From contig NZ_CAIPNF010000466.1 in the NCBI RefSeq assembly GCF_903866365.1, positions 1 to 42,396 of the forward strand: 42,396 bases of DNA, given 5' to 3'. Origin of the DNA: an uncultured Thiocystis sp. GTDB taxonomy: Bacteria; Pseudomonadota; Gammaproteobacteria; Chromatiales; Chromatiaceae. Under the pieces are notes generated by a model, which worked only from the letters and a program-made list of their open reading frames with translations, made no database searches and was not told where the DNA came from. Of the stretch, positions 8,056-16,168 are shown in pieces (within the stretch, counting starts at the first letter, position 1; each line of letters opens with the position of its first letter). The position numbers were made by a program, and so were the translations under genes.

Positions 8056-8660
8056 ATCTCGAATTGCTCTATCACGCCATCGATCGGGTGCGCGGGAGTC
8101 GTTTCGAGAGCCATTCCAGGGAAGCGACCTTGCTGCGGACCTATCCGGTGCTGCTGTCGGTCGCCCGGCTTCCCGCGCCCAACCCGGTCGACGACTTTCT
8201 GCGCCTCGCCAGTCTGGCCTATGCCTGGATGCCGCGGGCACTGCGCCTGGAGACCGCCCATCTGGCCGCGGCGGCGCGCGCGCTGGACGTCGCGCGGGGC
8301 GCGCCGCCGATCCTCCCGGCGGCATCCATCGACGCGATCGCGGGCTGTCTCGGTTCGCTTGTCGGGGCCGCGAAGGTGCTGCATCTCGCCAATCCCGCCG
8401 TGTTTCCGCTGTGGGATCCGCGCGTCGAGCGACTGCGTTTGCAAGAGGCCCCATCCGCCTATCATATGGGCCAGTCGAGCAACTATCTGCGCTTCATCGC
8501 CGAGGTTCTGGAGATCGCCGCGCATCCGCTCTTTCTGACCTTTCATCATGAATACTGCACCGCCTATCAGGCACGTCTGCAAAGCCTGAAGATCCCCGCC
8601 TACCCGCTCACCGAACCGCGGGTGATCGAATCCGCCGCCACGGAACTGGCGGGCGGATAG
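8052..8660 (+). CDS. Conserved-looking protein of unknown function, coupled to the S24-like gene
   Basis: A 202-residue, mostly helical soluble protein. I do not recognise a named family with confidence. The stretch AAKVLHLANPAVFPLWDPRV (about residues 115-135) resembles the segment seen in HhH-GPD-like and related helical DNA-binding proteins, where a conserved LHxxNPxxFPxWD pattern occurs, but the rest does not let me assign a glycosylase. No signal peptide or membrane helix is seen. It overlaps the S24-like gene by four bases, so the two products are probably made in equal amounts and work together. A downstream gap of 129 bp precedes the GGDEF gene. Confidence 0.6.
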   Translation: MNLELLYHAIDRVRGSRFESHSREATLLRTYPVLLSVARLPAPNPVDDFLRLASLAYAWMPRALRLETAHLAAAARALDVARGAPPILPAASIDAIAGCLGSLVGAAKVLHLANPAVFPLWDPRVERLRLQEAPSAYHMGQSSNYLRFIAEVLEIAAHPLFLTFHHEYCTAYQARLQSLKIPAYPLTEPRVIESAATELAGG

Positions 8661-8789
8661 TCCGGCGGCAACCGGCCGCGCCCGATTTGAAACTTGTCTG
8701 GAGCGCCACGACGATTCGCTCAAGGCCAGACAGTCAGTCACAGGGTCGTGATTTTTTGCTTTTCCACCGGTTCAAGGCGGTCGCGACCA

Positions 8790-10637
8790 ATGACGACGAT
8801 GAATTCCGAACTCACCCACCTGGACCAGGCCGATACCGGGCACGCACTGGAGATCGCCCCCCGCGTCTGGTGGGTCGGCCATGTGCTCGACGACGATGTC
8901 TTCCAGTGCCATGTCTATCTGCTCGAACAGGGCGACCAATCGGTGCTGTTCGATCCCGGTTCGCGGCTGACCTTTCCGGGCACCCTGCGCAAGATCGAGG
9001 AGGTGATTCCCTTCACCCGGATCCGTTATTTCGTCTGTCATCATCAGGATCCGGATATCACCGCCGCGCTCCCATTGATCGACGAGATGACGGAACGCCC
9101 GGATGCGGTGATCGTCACCCATTGGCGCGCGGAGACGCTGCTCAAGCACTATGGACTCAGGATGCCGTTCTGGCTGGTGGATCAGCACGACTGGCGCCTG
9201 ACCCTGGACGATCGCGAACTGCGGTTCGTCTTCACCCCCTACGCCCATTTCCCCGGCGCCTTCTGCACCTTCGATCCGAGCACCGGGGTGCTCTTTTCGA
9301 GCGACCTCTACGGCGGTTTCACCGCGCGTCCCACGCTGGTGGCCCAGGACGAATCGCACTTCGAGGCGCTGCGCCCGTTTCACGAACACTACATGCCGAG
9401 CCGCGACATCCTGAACTATGCGTTGAGCCGGATCGAGCAATATCCGGTCAAGATCATCGCCGCCCAGCATGGCTCCGTCATCCCCGAGCGGCTGGTGCCC
9501 TATCTGACGGACAAGCTGAAACATCTCGATTGCGGCATCTATCTCTTCGCCCAGGGCAACACCGACATCCAGCGGCTCTCGCATCTCAATCAGACCCTGC
9601 GCGAGATCACCCAGACCATGCTGCTGTACCGCGATTTCCGCGATATCGCCGAACGTTTGTTCCATGTCGTCAACCGCAATCTGCCCGTCGCAAGGATCGA
9701 TTATTACGCCAGGCTGGAAGATGGCACCCTGTTGACGCTCTCCCACGAAACCCGTTTCTCGGGAGTGGTTGGCGACGCCCCGCCGGAGGTGCTGGCTCTT
9801 CTTGGCAAAACCCAGGCGCAGTGGGCCGAGGCCCACGCAGGCGTGGATCCGGCGATCCAGGGCCACACGCTGCATGCGGGAACTTTCTGTAGTCGCCACA
9901 CCGAGGATGGCGATCTGGTGGTTACCCTGCCGCTGTTTTCGCCGCAAAGCCAATGCATCGAGGCCGCTGCCTTGATCTATCTTCATCGCGAGACCGGCGT
10001 TTCGCCGGAGGAGGAGCAGGTCATTCAGCAGATCGCAATGCCGCTCCAGGTGGCGCTGGAACGGGAGATGATCTACCGCTCCATCGAAAGCAAGCGCAAG
10101 GAGGCGTATCAACGCTCCATCCGCGATCCGCTGACCGGGTTGTTTACCCGCGTCTATATGCAGGATGTGATGGAGCGCCAGTGCAGTCTTCATGATCGCG
10201 ACGAGAACGCGCTGGTGTCGGCCCTGATGATCGACGTGGATCATTTCAAGGCCGTCAACGATACCTATGGTCATCCCGCGGGTGACGAGGTGCTGAGACA
10301 GGTCGCGACCGTCATGCGGCAGGTGATCCGCGACTCGGATATCCCGGTGCGGTTCGGCGGCGAGGAATTCGTGCTCTTTCTGGTGGGAACCACGCGGACG
10401 GATGCCGGCCGCTATGCCGAGCGCATCCGTTCCGCCATCGCAACGCATGCCTTCGCGGTCAACCGTGCAGCGCCGATCCCGATCACCGTCAGCTTGGGAC
10501 TCGCCTTCCGCAACCCGTTCGAGTCCCTGGATTCACTGATCCTGCGCGCCGACGAGGCCCTGTACCGGGCCAAGCAGGCGGGGCGCAATCGCTGTGAGAT
10601 CGCAATGACTCAAGGTTCTGGCGGCGATGCCGGGTAA
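8790..10637 (+). CDS. Diguanylate cyclase with N-terminal diiron metallo-beta-lactamase (ODP-like) domain
   Basis: A 615-residue cytoplasmic fusion. Residues about 20-260 form a metallo-beta-lactamase fold of the flavodiiron type. Likely metal ligands are H85, D87 and D89 (CHHQDPD), H153 (YAHFPGAF), D172 (SSDLYG) and H227 (AAQHGS). No flavodoxin domain follows. A GAF-like middle region (about 280-425) leads to a GGDEF domain with GGEEF at 523-527 and an intact product-inhibition site RDSD at 514-517. Similar diiron domains bind oxygen or NO, so the protein probably makes c-di-GMP in response to a gas or redox cue; that is inference. The ATG at 8790 follows AAGGCGG by nine bases. Its 3' end overlaps the convergent cytochrome gene by 28 bp. 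Confidence 0.88.
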   Translation: MTTMNSELTHLDQADTGHALEIAPRVWWVGHVLDDDVFQCHVYLLEQGDQSVLFDPGSRLTFPGTLRKIEEVIPFTRIRYFVCHHQDPDITAALPLIDEMTERPDAVIVTHWRAETLLKHYGLRMPFWLVDQHDWRLTLDDRELRFVFTPYAHFPGAFCTFDPSTGVLFSSDLYGGFTARPTLVAQDESHFEALRPFHEHYMPSRDILNYALSRIEQYPVKIIAAQHGSVIPERLVPYLTDKLKHLDCGIYLFAQGNTDIQRLSHLNQTLREITQTMLLYRDFRDIAERLFHVVNRNLPVARIDYYARLEDGTLLTLSHETRFSGVVGDAPPEVLALLGKTQAQWAEAHAGVDPAIQGHTLHAGTFCSRHTEDGDLVVTLPLFSPQSQCIEAAALIYLHRETGVSPEEEQVIQQIAMPLQVALEREMIYRSIESKRKEAYQRSIRDPLTGLFTRVYMQDVMERQCSLHDRDENALVSALMIDVDHFKAVNDTYGHPAGDEVLRQVATVMRQVIRDSDIPVRFGGEEFVLFLVGTTRTDAGRYAERIRSAIATHAFAVNRAAPIPITVSLGLAFRNPFESLDSLILRADEALYRAKQAGRNRCEIAMTQGSGGDAG

Positions 10638-11449
10638 GCCGGGAGCGCGGGCGGGGGAGGCATCTCCAGCATTCCTGGCGGCGCTAGCGGCATGCGCGGC
10701 ATGGGCGGCAGCGGAGGGAAATCCATGGGGCCGCGGAGATCGGCGGGGAAATCCGGGTTCATCCAGCCCTCCGCCGCCAGCTTCTCCGGGGGCACGGGCA
10801 GGCGCGAGGCATAATCCAGGATCGCCGCCTGTTCGCGCGCGATGAAGCCATGAGTCTGCTTGAGCATTTGCGGGTCGGCGTTGTTTCGCCGTCCCTCGCG
10901 GATGGCGTCGAACTGCCGCATCGTATAGGGGTAATGCTGACCGGCGACCGCCGGGATGCGCTCGGCCGCGTTCCCCTCGCCGCGTGCGCCGTGGCAACTG
11001 GCGCAATGCTCGACATAGAGCTGTCCGCCGAGTTCCAGATCGACACCCGGACCTTGGCCGTTGTGGGCGGTCATCGGCAATTGGGCGACATAGGCGGCAA
11101 CATCGGCAATCTGTTGCGGGCCTCCCAGAATGCGCGGCAGGGAGAAGGGATACATCAAGGGGTTGTCCCGGTTGCGCGCGCGGATGTCGGCCAATTGCTT
11201 GACGATGACGGTGCGCGACTGGCCAGCGATCTGCGGGTAGGCGCCATCGACCGTTCCCCAGCCCTCGGGACGGTGGCAGACGGCACAGGTGAGATAGGTC
11301 CGGCGACCGTTCTCCAGGTCCGGCGACAGGGCGAGCGCCTGATCGTACTCCGCTTGGGCGATCGAGAATGTATCGTCGGCGACCGCGGGCGAGAGCAGTG
11401 CGCCGAACAGTACTGGCACGGCAAAGCGTGCAACGCTCGAAAGTGACAT
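10610..11449 (-). CDS. Exported diheme cytochrome c with proline-rich tail
   Basis: A 279-residue periplasmic protein. It has a signal peptide (about 1-24) and two class I cytochrome c domains with haem sites CAVCH at 55-59 and CASCH at 149-153. Possible Met axial ligands occur in NPLMYPFS and ADPQMLKQ. The final 60 residues are Pro/Met-rich (PPLPPMPRMPLAPP) and look disordered. The overall plan resembles cytochrome c4-type or soluble diheme electron carriers. The start at 11449 is preceded by GGAGG; an ATG four codons upstream would place that site inside the gene. It is the last gene on the strand of the hydrogenase-4-like cluster, 174 bp after hyfI, so it may be co-expressed with it. Confidence 0.88.
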   Translation of the reverse strand: MSLSSVARFAVPVLFGALLSPAVADDTFSIAQAEYDQALALSPDLENGRRTYLTCAVCHRPEGWGTVDGAYPQIAGQSRTVIVKQLADIRARNRDNPLMYPFSLPRILGGPQQIADVAAYVAQLPMTAHNGQGPGVDLELGGQLYVEHCASCHGARGEGNAAERIPAVAGQHYPYTMRQFDAIREGRRNNADPQMLKQTHGFIAREQAAILDYASRLPVPPEKLAAEGWMNPDFPADLRGPMDFPPLPPMPRMPLAPPGMLEMPPPPALPAYPASPPEP

Positions 11450-11623
11450 GAAAACCTCCATCGGTTAAACCGTATCAAGATTTCGGCTTGGAACCTCATC
11501 GCGCGCGCAATCCCCTTCATTTGCCGCGGCACCGATGGCCGCGCTCGTGCGAGCGATGCACCTTCATCGACGCGAAGGCACCAACCTGGCGGCGCGTTGG
11601 GATACCAGCGCGGTGCCGGGGTA

Positions 11624-12136
11624 TCAGGTTGTCCGCAGCGCCCCGAGCAGACCCTTGAGCAGATCGAGCGGCATCGGTGGGCAGCCGGGGATTTTGATAT
11701 CGACCGGCAGCACGTTTTCCACCGCGCCGCAGCTCGCATAGGAGACGCCGAACTCGCCCCCACTGCAAGCGCACTCGCCCGCGGCGATCACGAATTTGGG
11801 CGAGGGCATGGCACGCCAGGTCCGGCGCAGCGCTGTCTCCATGTGGCGCGACACCGGACCCGTCACCAGCAGGGCGTCGGCATGGCGTGGCGAGGCGACG
11901 AAATGGATGCCAAAGCGCTCCACATCATGATAAGGGTTGTTGAGGGCATGAATTTCCAGCTCGCAGCCGTTGCAGGATCCGGCATCGACCTGGCGGATAG
12001 CGAAACTGCACCGGAAGCGTTTGTCGATCAGGCGGTTCAGCTCAATCCCGATGCGTTCGAGTTCAATGTCTGTGTGCTCCGGTGCCGGCTCGGCGACGCG
12101 GCCGATGCGCAGGGATTGCTTGAGAATTCGAAACAT
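11624..12136 (-). CDS. hyfI: Hydrogenase-4-like small subunit (HyfI/NuoB homologue)
   Basis: A 170-residue homologue of HycG/HyfI and NuoB, the subunit holding the proximal [4Fe-4S] cluster. The four expected ligands are visible: C55 and C58 (GSCNGCE), C122 (GECACSGG) and C152 (IPGCPP). The match to HycG includes RFGIHFVASPRHAD and VPVDIKIPGCPP. It is shorter than HycG (about 255 residues), lacking the C-terminal extension. It lies 83 bp downstream of hyfG, the only sizeable gap inside the hyf block. The protein should sit on the cytoplasmic face of the membrane complex and pass electrons to or from the large subunit, whose own metal ligands are missing. Confidence 0.88.
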   Translation of the reverse strand: MFRILKQSLRIGRVAEPAPEHTDIELERIGIELNRLIDKRFRCSFAIRQVDAGSCNGCELEIHALNNPYHDVERFGIHFVASPRHADALLVTGPVSRHMETALRRTWRAMPSPKFVIAAGECACSGGEFGVSYASCGAVENVLPVDIKIPGCPPMPLDLLKGLLGALRTT

Positions 12137-12219
12137 GTGAGTCGGGGCTCCGAGGGCGGCGATCCAAGCGATTGCCAGGGTGTCCGGGGTTCGATGGATT
12201 TTGCTGTGCGCGAACCATG

Positions 12220-13980
12220 TTACAGATCCTGCCCGGCATAGGACCCGTTGACCGATTTGTTGCAGACCGGGAAGTCGGGGACGATGTTGCCGAGGATCAG
12301 GCGCTCCAGCGCGGGCCAGGTGAACCAGCTTGGGTCGCGGGGGAAGTAGCGGGCGATGCGTCCCGCGGCGTCGAAGCGCACGAAGCAGAGGATCTCGCCG
12401 CGCCAGCCCTCGATCAACCCTAAACCCTGCGCCCCTGGCGCGGGTGTGGGGAGGGGCGCGACGATTTCGCCCTCCGGCAGGGCATCGAGCAGGCGGTCGA
12501 GCATCCAGAGACTGCCGCGTACCTCCGCCATGCGCACCCGCACCCGCGCGGCCACATCGCCCTCGGTCTCCACGGACTCCTCCACGCGCACGCCATCGTA
12601 GGGCGGATAGGGATTGTCGCGGCGGACATCGAATCGGAGCCCGCTGGCCTTGCCGACATAGCCGGTGCAGCCCAGCGCGCGGGCGTCCGACGCCGACAGG
12701 ATGCCGGTACTGATGAGCCGGTCGTCCAGGGAAGGATGATCGTCGACGACATCGAACAGCGGCTCGACGGCGCGATGCAGCGCGGCGTGATCCTGGCGCA
12801 GCGCCAGAAAGGCGTCGGCGGACAGGTCATGGACGACGCCGCCAGGGACGAGCGCGTCCATCATGAGACGATGCCCGAACAGCTCGCGCGAGCGCCGTTG
12901 CCATTGTTCGCGCAGTCGGGCGCACTGGACATGGGCGAAGGCAAAGCCGACATCGTTACAGATGGCGCCGATGTCGCCGAGATGATTGGCGATGCGCTCG
13001 CGCTCGGCCATGACCGCGCGCAGGGTCAGGGCGCGTGGCGGCACCGCGCAACCGCTGGCGCGCTCGATGGCCTGGCAGGCGGCCCAGGCATGGGCGACGG
13101 TGGAATCGCCGGAGACCCGCCCGGCGAGCCGAATCAGTCCGGCCGGATCGCGCCCCACCGCGAGTTTTTCGATGCCCTTGTGGACGTAGCCAAGCCGTTG
13201 TTCCAGACGCAGCACCTCCTCGCCCATGGCATGGAAGCGGAAATGACCCGGTTCGATGATGCCGGCGTGGACGGGTCCGACCGGGATCTCGTAGACGCCG
13301 GCGCCCTGGACCCGCACGAAGGGATAATCCACGTCGGCGGGGGTGCGCCGGGCGGTCTCGCCGCTCAGCGGGAAATCATGACGCAGCGGAAAGCGCTCGG
13401 CGGGCCAGGCTTGATGACGGGTCCAGCGGCGCGTATTCGGTTTGCCCTGAGCAGAGTCGAAGGGGTTCGTGAACACGACGCCGGTCAGATCATGGGCATG
13501 ACGCTCCAGCCGATCCAGGCCTGGATAGATGTGGGCCTGGGAGTCAAGCAGCGGGCGATTCAGCGGGATATCGGTCTCTATCACCAGATAGTCGCCGGTC
13601 TGCTCCAGACAGGCACGGACGCGGATACAGGGTTCGCCGTCCACCTCGGCCCCGTCCGTTTCCTTCAGACCGTCATCCAGCGGATCGGCCCAGAGTCCGG
13701 CGTGACGCATCCCCATCGCCGCCGCCAGTTTGGCGGCGACCGCCCAATCCTCGGGGTCCAGCACCAGTCGATGCGCCGGAGCCAGGATCCGCGCATCGCC
13801 GCGATGCGCGATGACATGCTCATCCTCCAGCCGGGCCAGATACTCGGACAGCCAGTCGAAGCGGCGGATCCGAGCCGACGGTTCGTCGGAGCCCGCTTGC
13901 GGGCGATTGGCGGACGAGCCGGCGGGATCCAGCGGAGGACTGTCGCCCGCAAGCGGGCTTCTACCGTCTGATTGGGTCAT
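12220..13980 (-). CDS. hyfG: Hydrogenase-4-like large subunit (HyfG/NuoCD homologue) without NiFe ligands
   Basis: A 586-residue fusion of a NuoC-like domain (about 40-170) and a NuoD/HycE-like domain (about 220-586). Family features include PVGPVHAGIIEPGHFRF and LEQRLGYVHKGIEKL. In true NiFe hydrogenases the metal is held by an N-terminal CxxC and a C-terminal CxxC. Here the first pair is Ser (RVSGDSTVAH, S290 and S293) and the last is DFPVCNKS, with a single Cys573. It therefore cannot bind NiFe in the normal way and belongs with Ehr-type complexes. Two repeats are read in frame: FDSAQGKP (175-182) and a palindromic element in the N-terminal 30 residues. The start at 13980 overlaps hyfF by four bases. 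Confidence 0.9.
   Translation of the reverse strand: MTQSDGRSPLAGDSPPLDPAGSSANRPQAGSDEPSARIRRFDWLSEYLARLEDEHVIAHRGDARILAPAHRLVLDPEDWAVAAKLAAAMGMRHAGLWADPLDDGLKETDGAEVDGEPCIRVRACLEQTGDYLVIETDIPLNRPLLDSQAHIYPGLDRLERHAHDLTGVVFTNPFDSAQGKPNTRRWTRHQAWPAERFPLRHDFPLSGETARRTPADVDYPFVRVQGAGVYEIPVGPVHAGIIEPGHFRFHAMGEEVLRLEQRLGYVHKGIEKLAVGRDPAGLIRLAGRVSGDSTVAHAWAACQAIERASGCAVPPRALTLRAVMAERERIANHLGDIGAICNDVGFAFAHVQCARLREQWQRRSRELFGHRLMMDALVPGGVVHDLSADAFLALRQDHAALHRAVEPLFDVVDDHPSLDDRLISTGILSASDARALGCTGYVGKASGLRFDVRRDNPYPPYDGVRVEESVETEGDVAARVRVRMAEVRGSLWMLDRLLDALPEGEIVAPLPTPAPGAQGLGLIEGWRGEILCFVRFDAAGRIARYFPRDPSWFTWPALERLILGNIVPDFPVCNKSVNGSYAGQDL
13436..13467. repeat. Dispersed CCTTCGACTCTGCTCAGGG-type repeat inside hyfG
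   Basis: Read on the minus strand, the bases CCTTCGACTCTGCTCAGGG match a short element found scattered in many bacterial genomes, usually between genes, often as CCTTCGACAAGCTCAGG. Here it lies inside hyfG and is read in frame as NPFDSAQGKP at the junction between the NuoC-like and NuoD-like domains. The recognition is from memory of the motif; copies elsewhere in this genome cannot be counted from this window. Confidence 0.5.
13890..13959. repeat. Perfect 17-bp inverted repeat in the 5' end of hyfG
   Basis: The bases AGCCCGCTTGCGGGCGA at 13890-13906 recur as an exact reverse complement at 13943-13959, with 36 bp between them. Each arm is itself nearly palindromic (CCCGC-TT-GCGGG). The pair encodes most of the non-conserved N-terminal extension of the HyfG protein. 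A related sequence, GATCCCGCTTGCGGATC, occurs at 28407-28423, so this may be a REP-like family in this genome. Confidence 0.65.
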
Positions 13981-15449
13981 AGCAGATGCGTCCCCGTAAT
14001 CAACTGGGTCGCCCGGTCCAGCCAGACGGCGAGAAAATCCGGGATGGACAATCCCAGCCACAGCACCAGACCCAGATGGAGCAGCACCGGCAGCATGTTG
14101 GCCTGAACCGGCAACTGACCCTCGGGCGCGGGGCCATAGACCATCGGATGCAGATGCCGGAACAGCCCCGCGAAGGCGATGGCCAGACCGCTCACCAGGG
14201 CGAAGGTGAACCAGGGCTGCGATTGCATGGTGGCGGTCAGCAGCAGGAATTCGCTGGTGAAGACGCCGAAGGGCGGAAAGCCGGCGATGGCGACGACCCC
14301 GAGCAGCAGCGACCAGCCGACCGCCGGTTGGGTGCGGATGAGTCCGCGAATGCCATCGATCGCCTGAGTGCCGGCGATATGCGTGGCGTGACCGACGGTG
14401 ACGAAGATGGCCGACTTGGTCAGCGAATGCACCAGCATGTGCAGCAGCGCGCCGAAGGTGGCGAGCGGCCCGCCGAGTCCGAAGGCGAAGGTCATCAGCC
14501 CCATGTGCTCGATCGACGAATAACTGAACATACGCTTGATGTCGCGCTGGCGATGCAGGAACAGCCCGGCCACCGTGAAGGAGACCAGCCCGAAGCCCAT
14601 CAGCATTGCTCCGGCCAGATGCGGCGTCGCGGTCCCGGCGAGCGACCCGTCCACCAGCATCTTGAGCCGCACCACGGCATAGAGCGCGACATTGAGCAGC
14701 AAACCGGAGAGCACGGCGGACATGGGCGTCGGGCCTTCGGAATGCGCGTCCGGCAGCCACTGATGCATGGGCACCAGACCGACCTTGGTGCCATAGCCGA
14801 CCAGCAGGAAGACGAAGGCGATCCGCATCACCGTGGGATTGAGTTCGTCGGCGCGTTCATAAAGCGCGCTCCAGGTCAGGCCCGCGCCCGGATCGGCCAC
14901 GACATGCTGGGCGGCGAAATAGGTCAACACGGTCCCGAATAGGGCCAGCGCGATGCCGACACCGCAGAGGATGAAATATTTCCAGGCCGCCTCCACCGCC
15001 TCCGGGGTGCGATACAGCGACACCAGCAGCACGGTTGCCAGGGTCGCCCCCTCGATCGCGACCCAGAGCACGCCCAGATTGTCGGTGGTCAGCGCCACCA
15101 GCATGGTCAGCATGAACGCCTGATACATGCTGTGATAGACCCGCATGCTGCCCGTGCCGAGCTTGCCGGTCGAACAGACATAGCGCATGTAGGGCCGCGA
15201 GAAGATCGACGTGGTCAGGCCAACGAAGGCGGTCAGGACCACCAGATAGACATTGAAGGCGTCCACCCGGAAGCTCATCTCTTCGATGACGCCAGTGACC
15301 GCCACCGACCAGGCCAGCCAGACCGCGCCGCCCAGGGTGAGCGCGGAGACCGCGAGATTCAGCCAGCCGGCCAGGGCCAGTGGACGCAACAGGGCGAGCG
15401 CCACCCCCCCGACGAGCGGCGCGAGCAGGGTGAGCAACAGCGGCGTCAC
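13977..15449 (-). CDS. hyfF: Hydrogenase-4-like membrane subunit HyfF (NuoM/N-type antiporter homologue)
   Basis: A 490-residue polytopic protein with about 14 membrane helices, of the NuoL/M/N-Mrp antiporter family. The acidic residue in the channel helix (VAIEGATLATV) and the Lys before the conserved loop (GYGTKVGLVPMHQWLPDAH) are both present. These residues are needed for ion translocation in complex I, so pumping is plausible. SYSSIEHMGLM is another family motif. It overlaps hyfE upstream and hyfG downstream by four bases each (ATGA), showing tight translational coupling. Confidence 0.93.
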   Translation of the reverse strand: MTPLLLTLLAPLVGGVALALLRPLALAGWLNLAVSALTLGGAVWLAWSVAVTGVIEEMSFRVDAFNVYLVVLTAFVGLTTSIFSRPYMRYVCSTGKLGTGSMRVYHSMYQAFMLTMLVALTTDNLGVLWVAIEGATLATVLLVSLYRTPEAVEAAWKYFILCGVGIALALFGTVLTYFAAQHVVADPGAGLTWSALYERADELNPTVMRIAFVFLLVGYGTKVGLVPMHQWLPDAHSEGPTPMSAVLSGLLLNVALYAVVRLKMLVDGSLAGTATPHLAGAMLMGFGLVSFTVAGLFLHRQRDIKRMFSYSSIEHMGLMTFAFGLGGPLATFGALLHMLVHSLTKSAIFVTVGHATHIAGTQAIDGIRGLIRTQPAVGWSLLLGVVAIAGFPPFGVFTSEFLLLTATMQSQPWFTFALVSGLAIAFAGLFRHLHPMVYGPAPEGQLPVQANMLPVLLHLGLVLWLGLSIPDFLAVWLDRATQLITGTHLL

Positions 15450-16168
15450 TGGCTCACCTCATCGGTCGTGGCGAAGGGATTGGCGCCGACCGGGTCGGCG
15501 GTCTCGGTCAGCCGGTTGAGCCGGTCCACGTCGAGTGAGTCGATGCTCTCGCGGATCTGAAAGAAGAAAACCCCGAACAGCACCATCGCCACCAGCACGT
15601 CAAAGGCCACGCCCAGTTCCACCACCAGCGGCATGCCGGCGGTGGCCGAGACGGCGGCGAGAAAGAGCCCGTTCTCCATCGACATGAAGCCGAGCACCTG
15701 GGCCACGGCCTGCTGACGGACGACCATCATCAACAGCCCGATCAGCACCACCGCCAGACTGACCGCGATGATGTTGCGGGTGAAGGCGAGACCCTGCGCC
15801 ACCATCGGCGTGACCAGCCAGTAGCTGAAGATCACCAGCACGACCGCAGCCATGATCGCCAGGGTGGGCCAGTGCAGATCCTCGGTATGACGCTCCAGTC
15901 CCAGCCGGCGGGTCAGACGATGCAACATCCAGGGAATCAGCAGCGCCTTGAGCGCCAGGGTCAGGATGGCCGAGAAATAGAGATGGTGCGTCTCTCCGGC
16001 GACCGCGACCGTCAGGGTGACCGCCGCCACCAGCGCGCCCTGCCAGGCGAAGCTATGGATGGCGGAGATGAGGCGTGCCTGCGCCAGCAGGACGAAGGAC
16101 AGGAACATCACCAGGGCCGCCAGCAAGAGCACGAACTGTTGCAGCAACGGCAAGAGGGCGAGCGTCAT
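15446..16168 (-). CDS. hyfE: Hydrogenase-4-like membrane subunit HyfE
   Basis: A 240-residue membrane protein with about seven predicted helices. HyfE contains a NuoK-like portion; the C-terminal part (GFMSMENGLFLAAVSATAG, then ELGVAFDVLVAMVLFGVF and SIDSLDVDRLNRLTE) matches HyfE, including the conserved Glu residues. It would sit in the membrane arm between HyfC and HyfF. The ATG at 16168 overlaps the hyfC stop by four bases, which fixes the start; a longer frame upstream reads low-complexity sequence over hyfC and was not used. Confidence 0.92.
   Translation of the reverse strand: MTLALLPLLQQFVLLLAALVMFLSFVLLAQARLISAIHSFAWQGALVAAVTLTVAVAGETHHLYFSAILTLALKALLIPWMLHRLTRRLGLERHTEDLHWPTLAIMAAVVLVIFSYWLVTPMVAQGLAFTRNIIAVSLAVVLIGLLMMVVRQQAVAQVLGFMSMENGLFLAAVSATAGMPLVVELGVAFDVLVAMVLFGVFFFQIRESIDSLDVDRLNRLTETADPVGANPFATTDEVSQ

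Noticed and set aside
8772-10448. A 558-codon minus-strand frame opposite the diguanylate cyclase
   Set aside because: Low-information sequence rich in His, Gln and Arg; the plus strand carries clear MBL and GGDEF motifs.
12220-14760. A continuous minus-strand frame of about 846 codons ending with HyfG
   Set aside because: Its first 260 codons lie over hyfF in another frame and read as Arg/Ala-rich sequence; HyfG homology and the four-base overlap with hyfF place the start at 13980.
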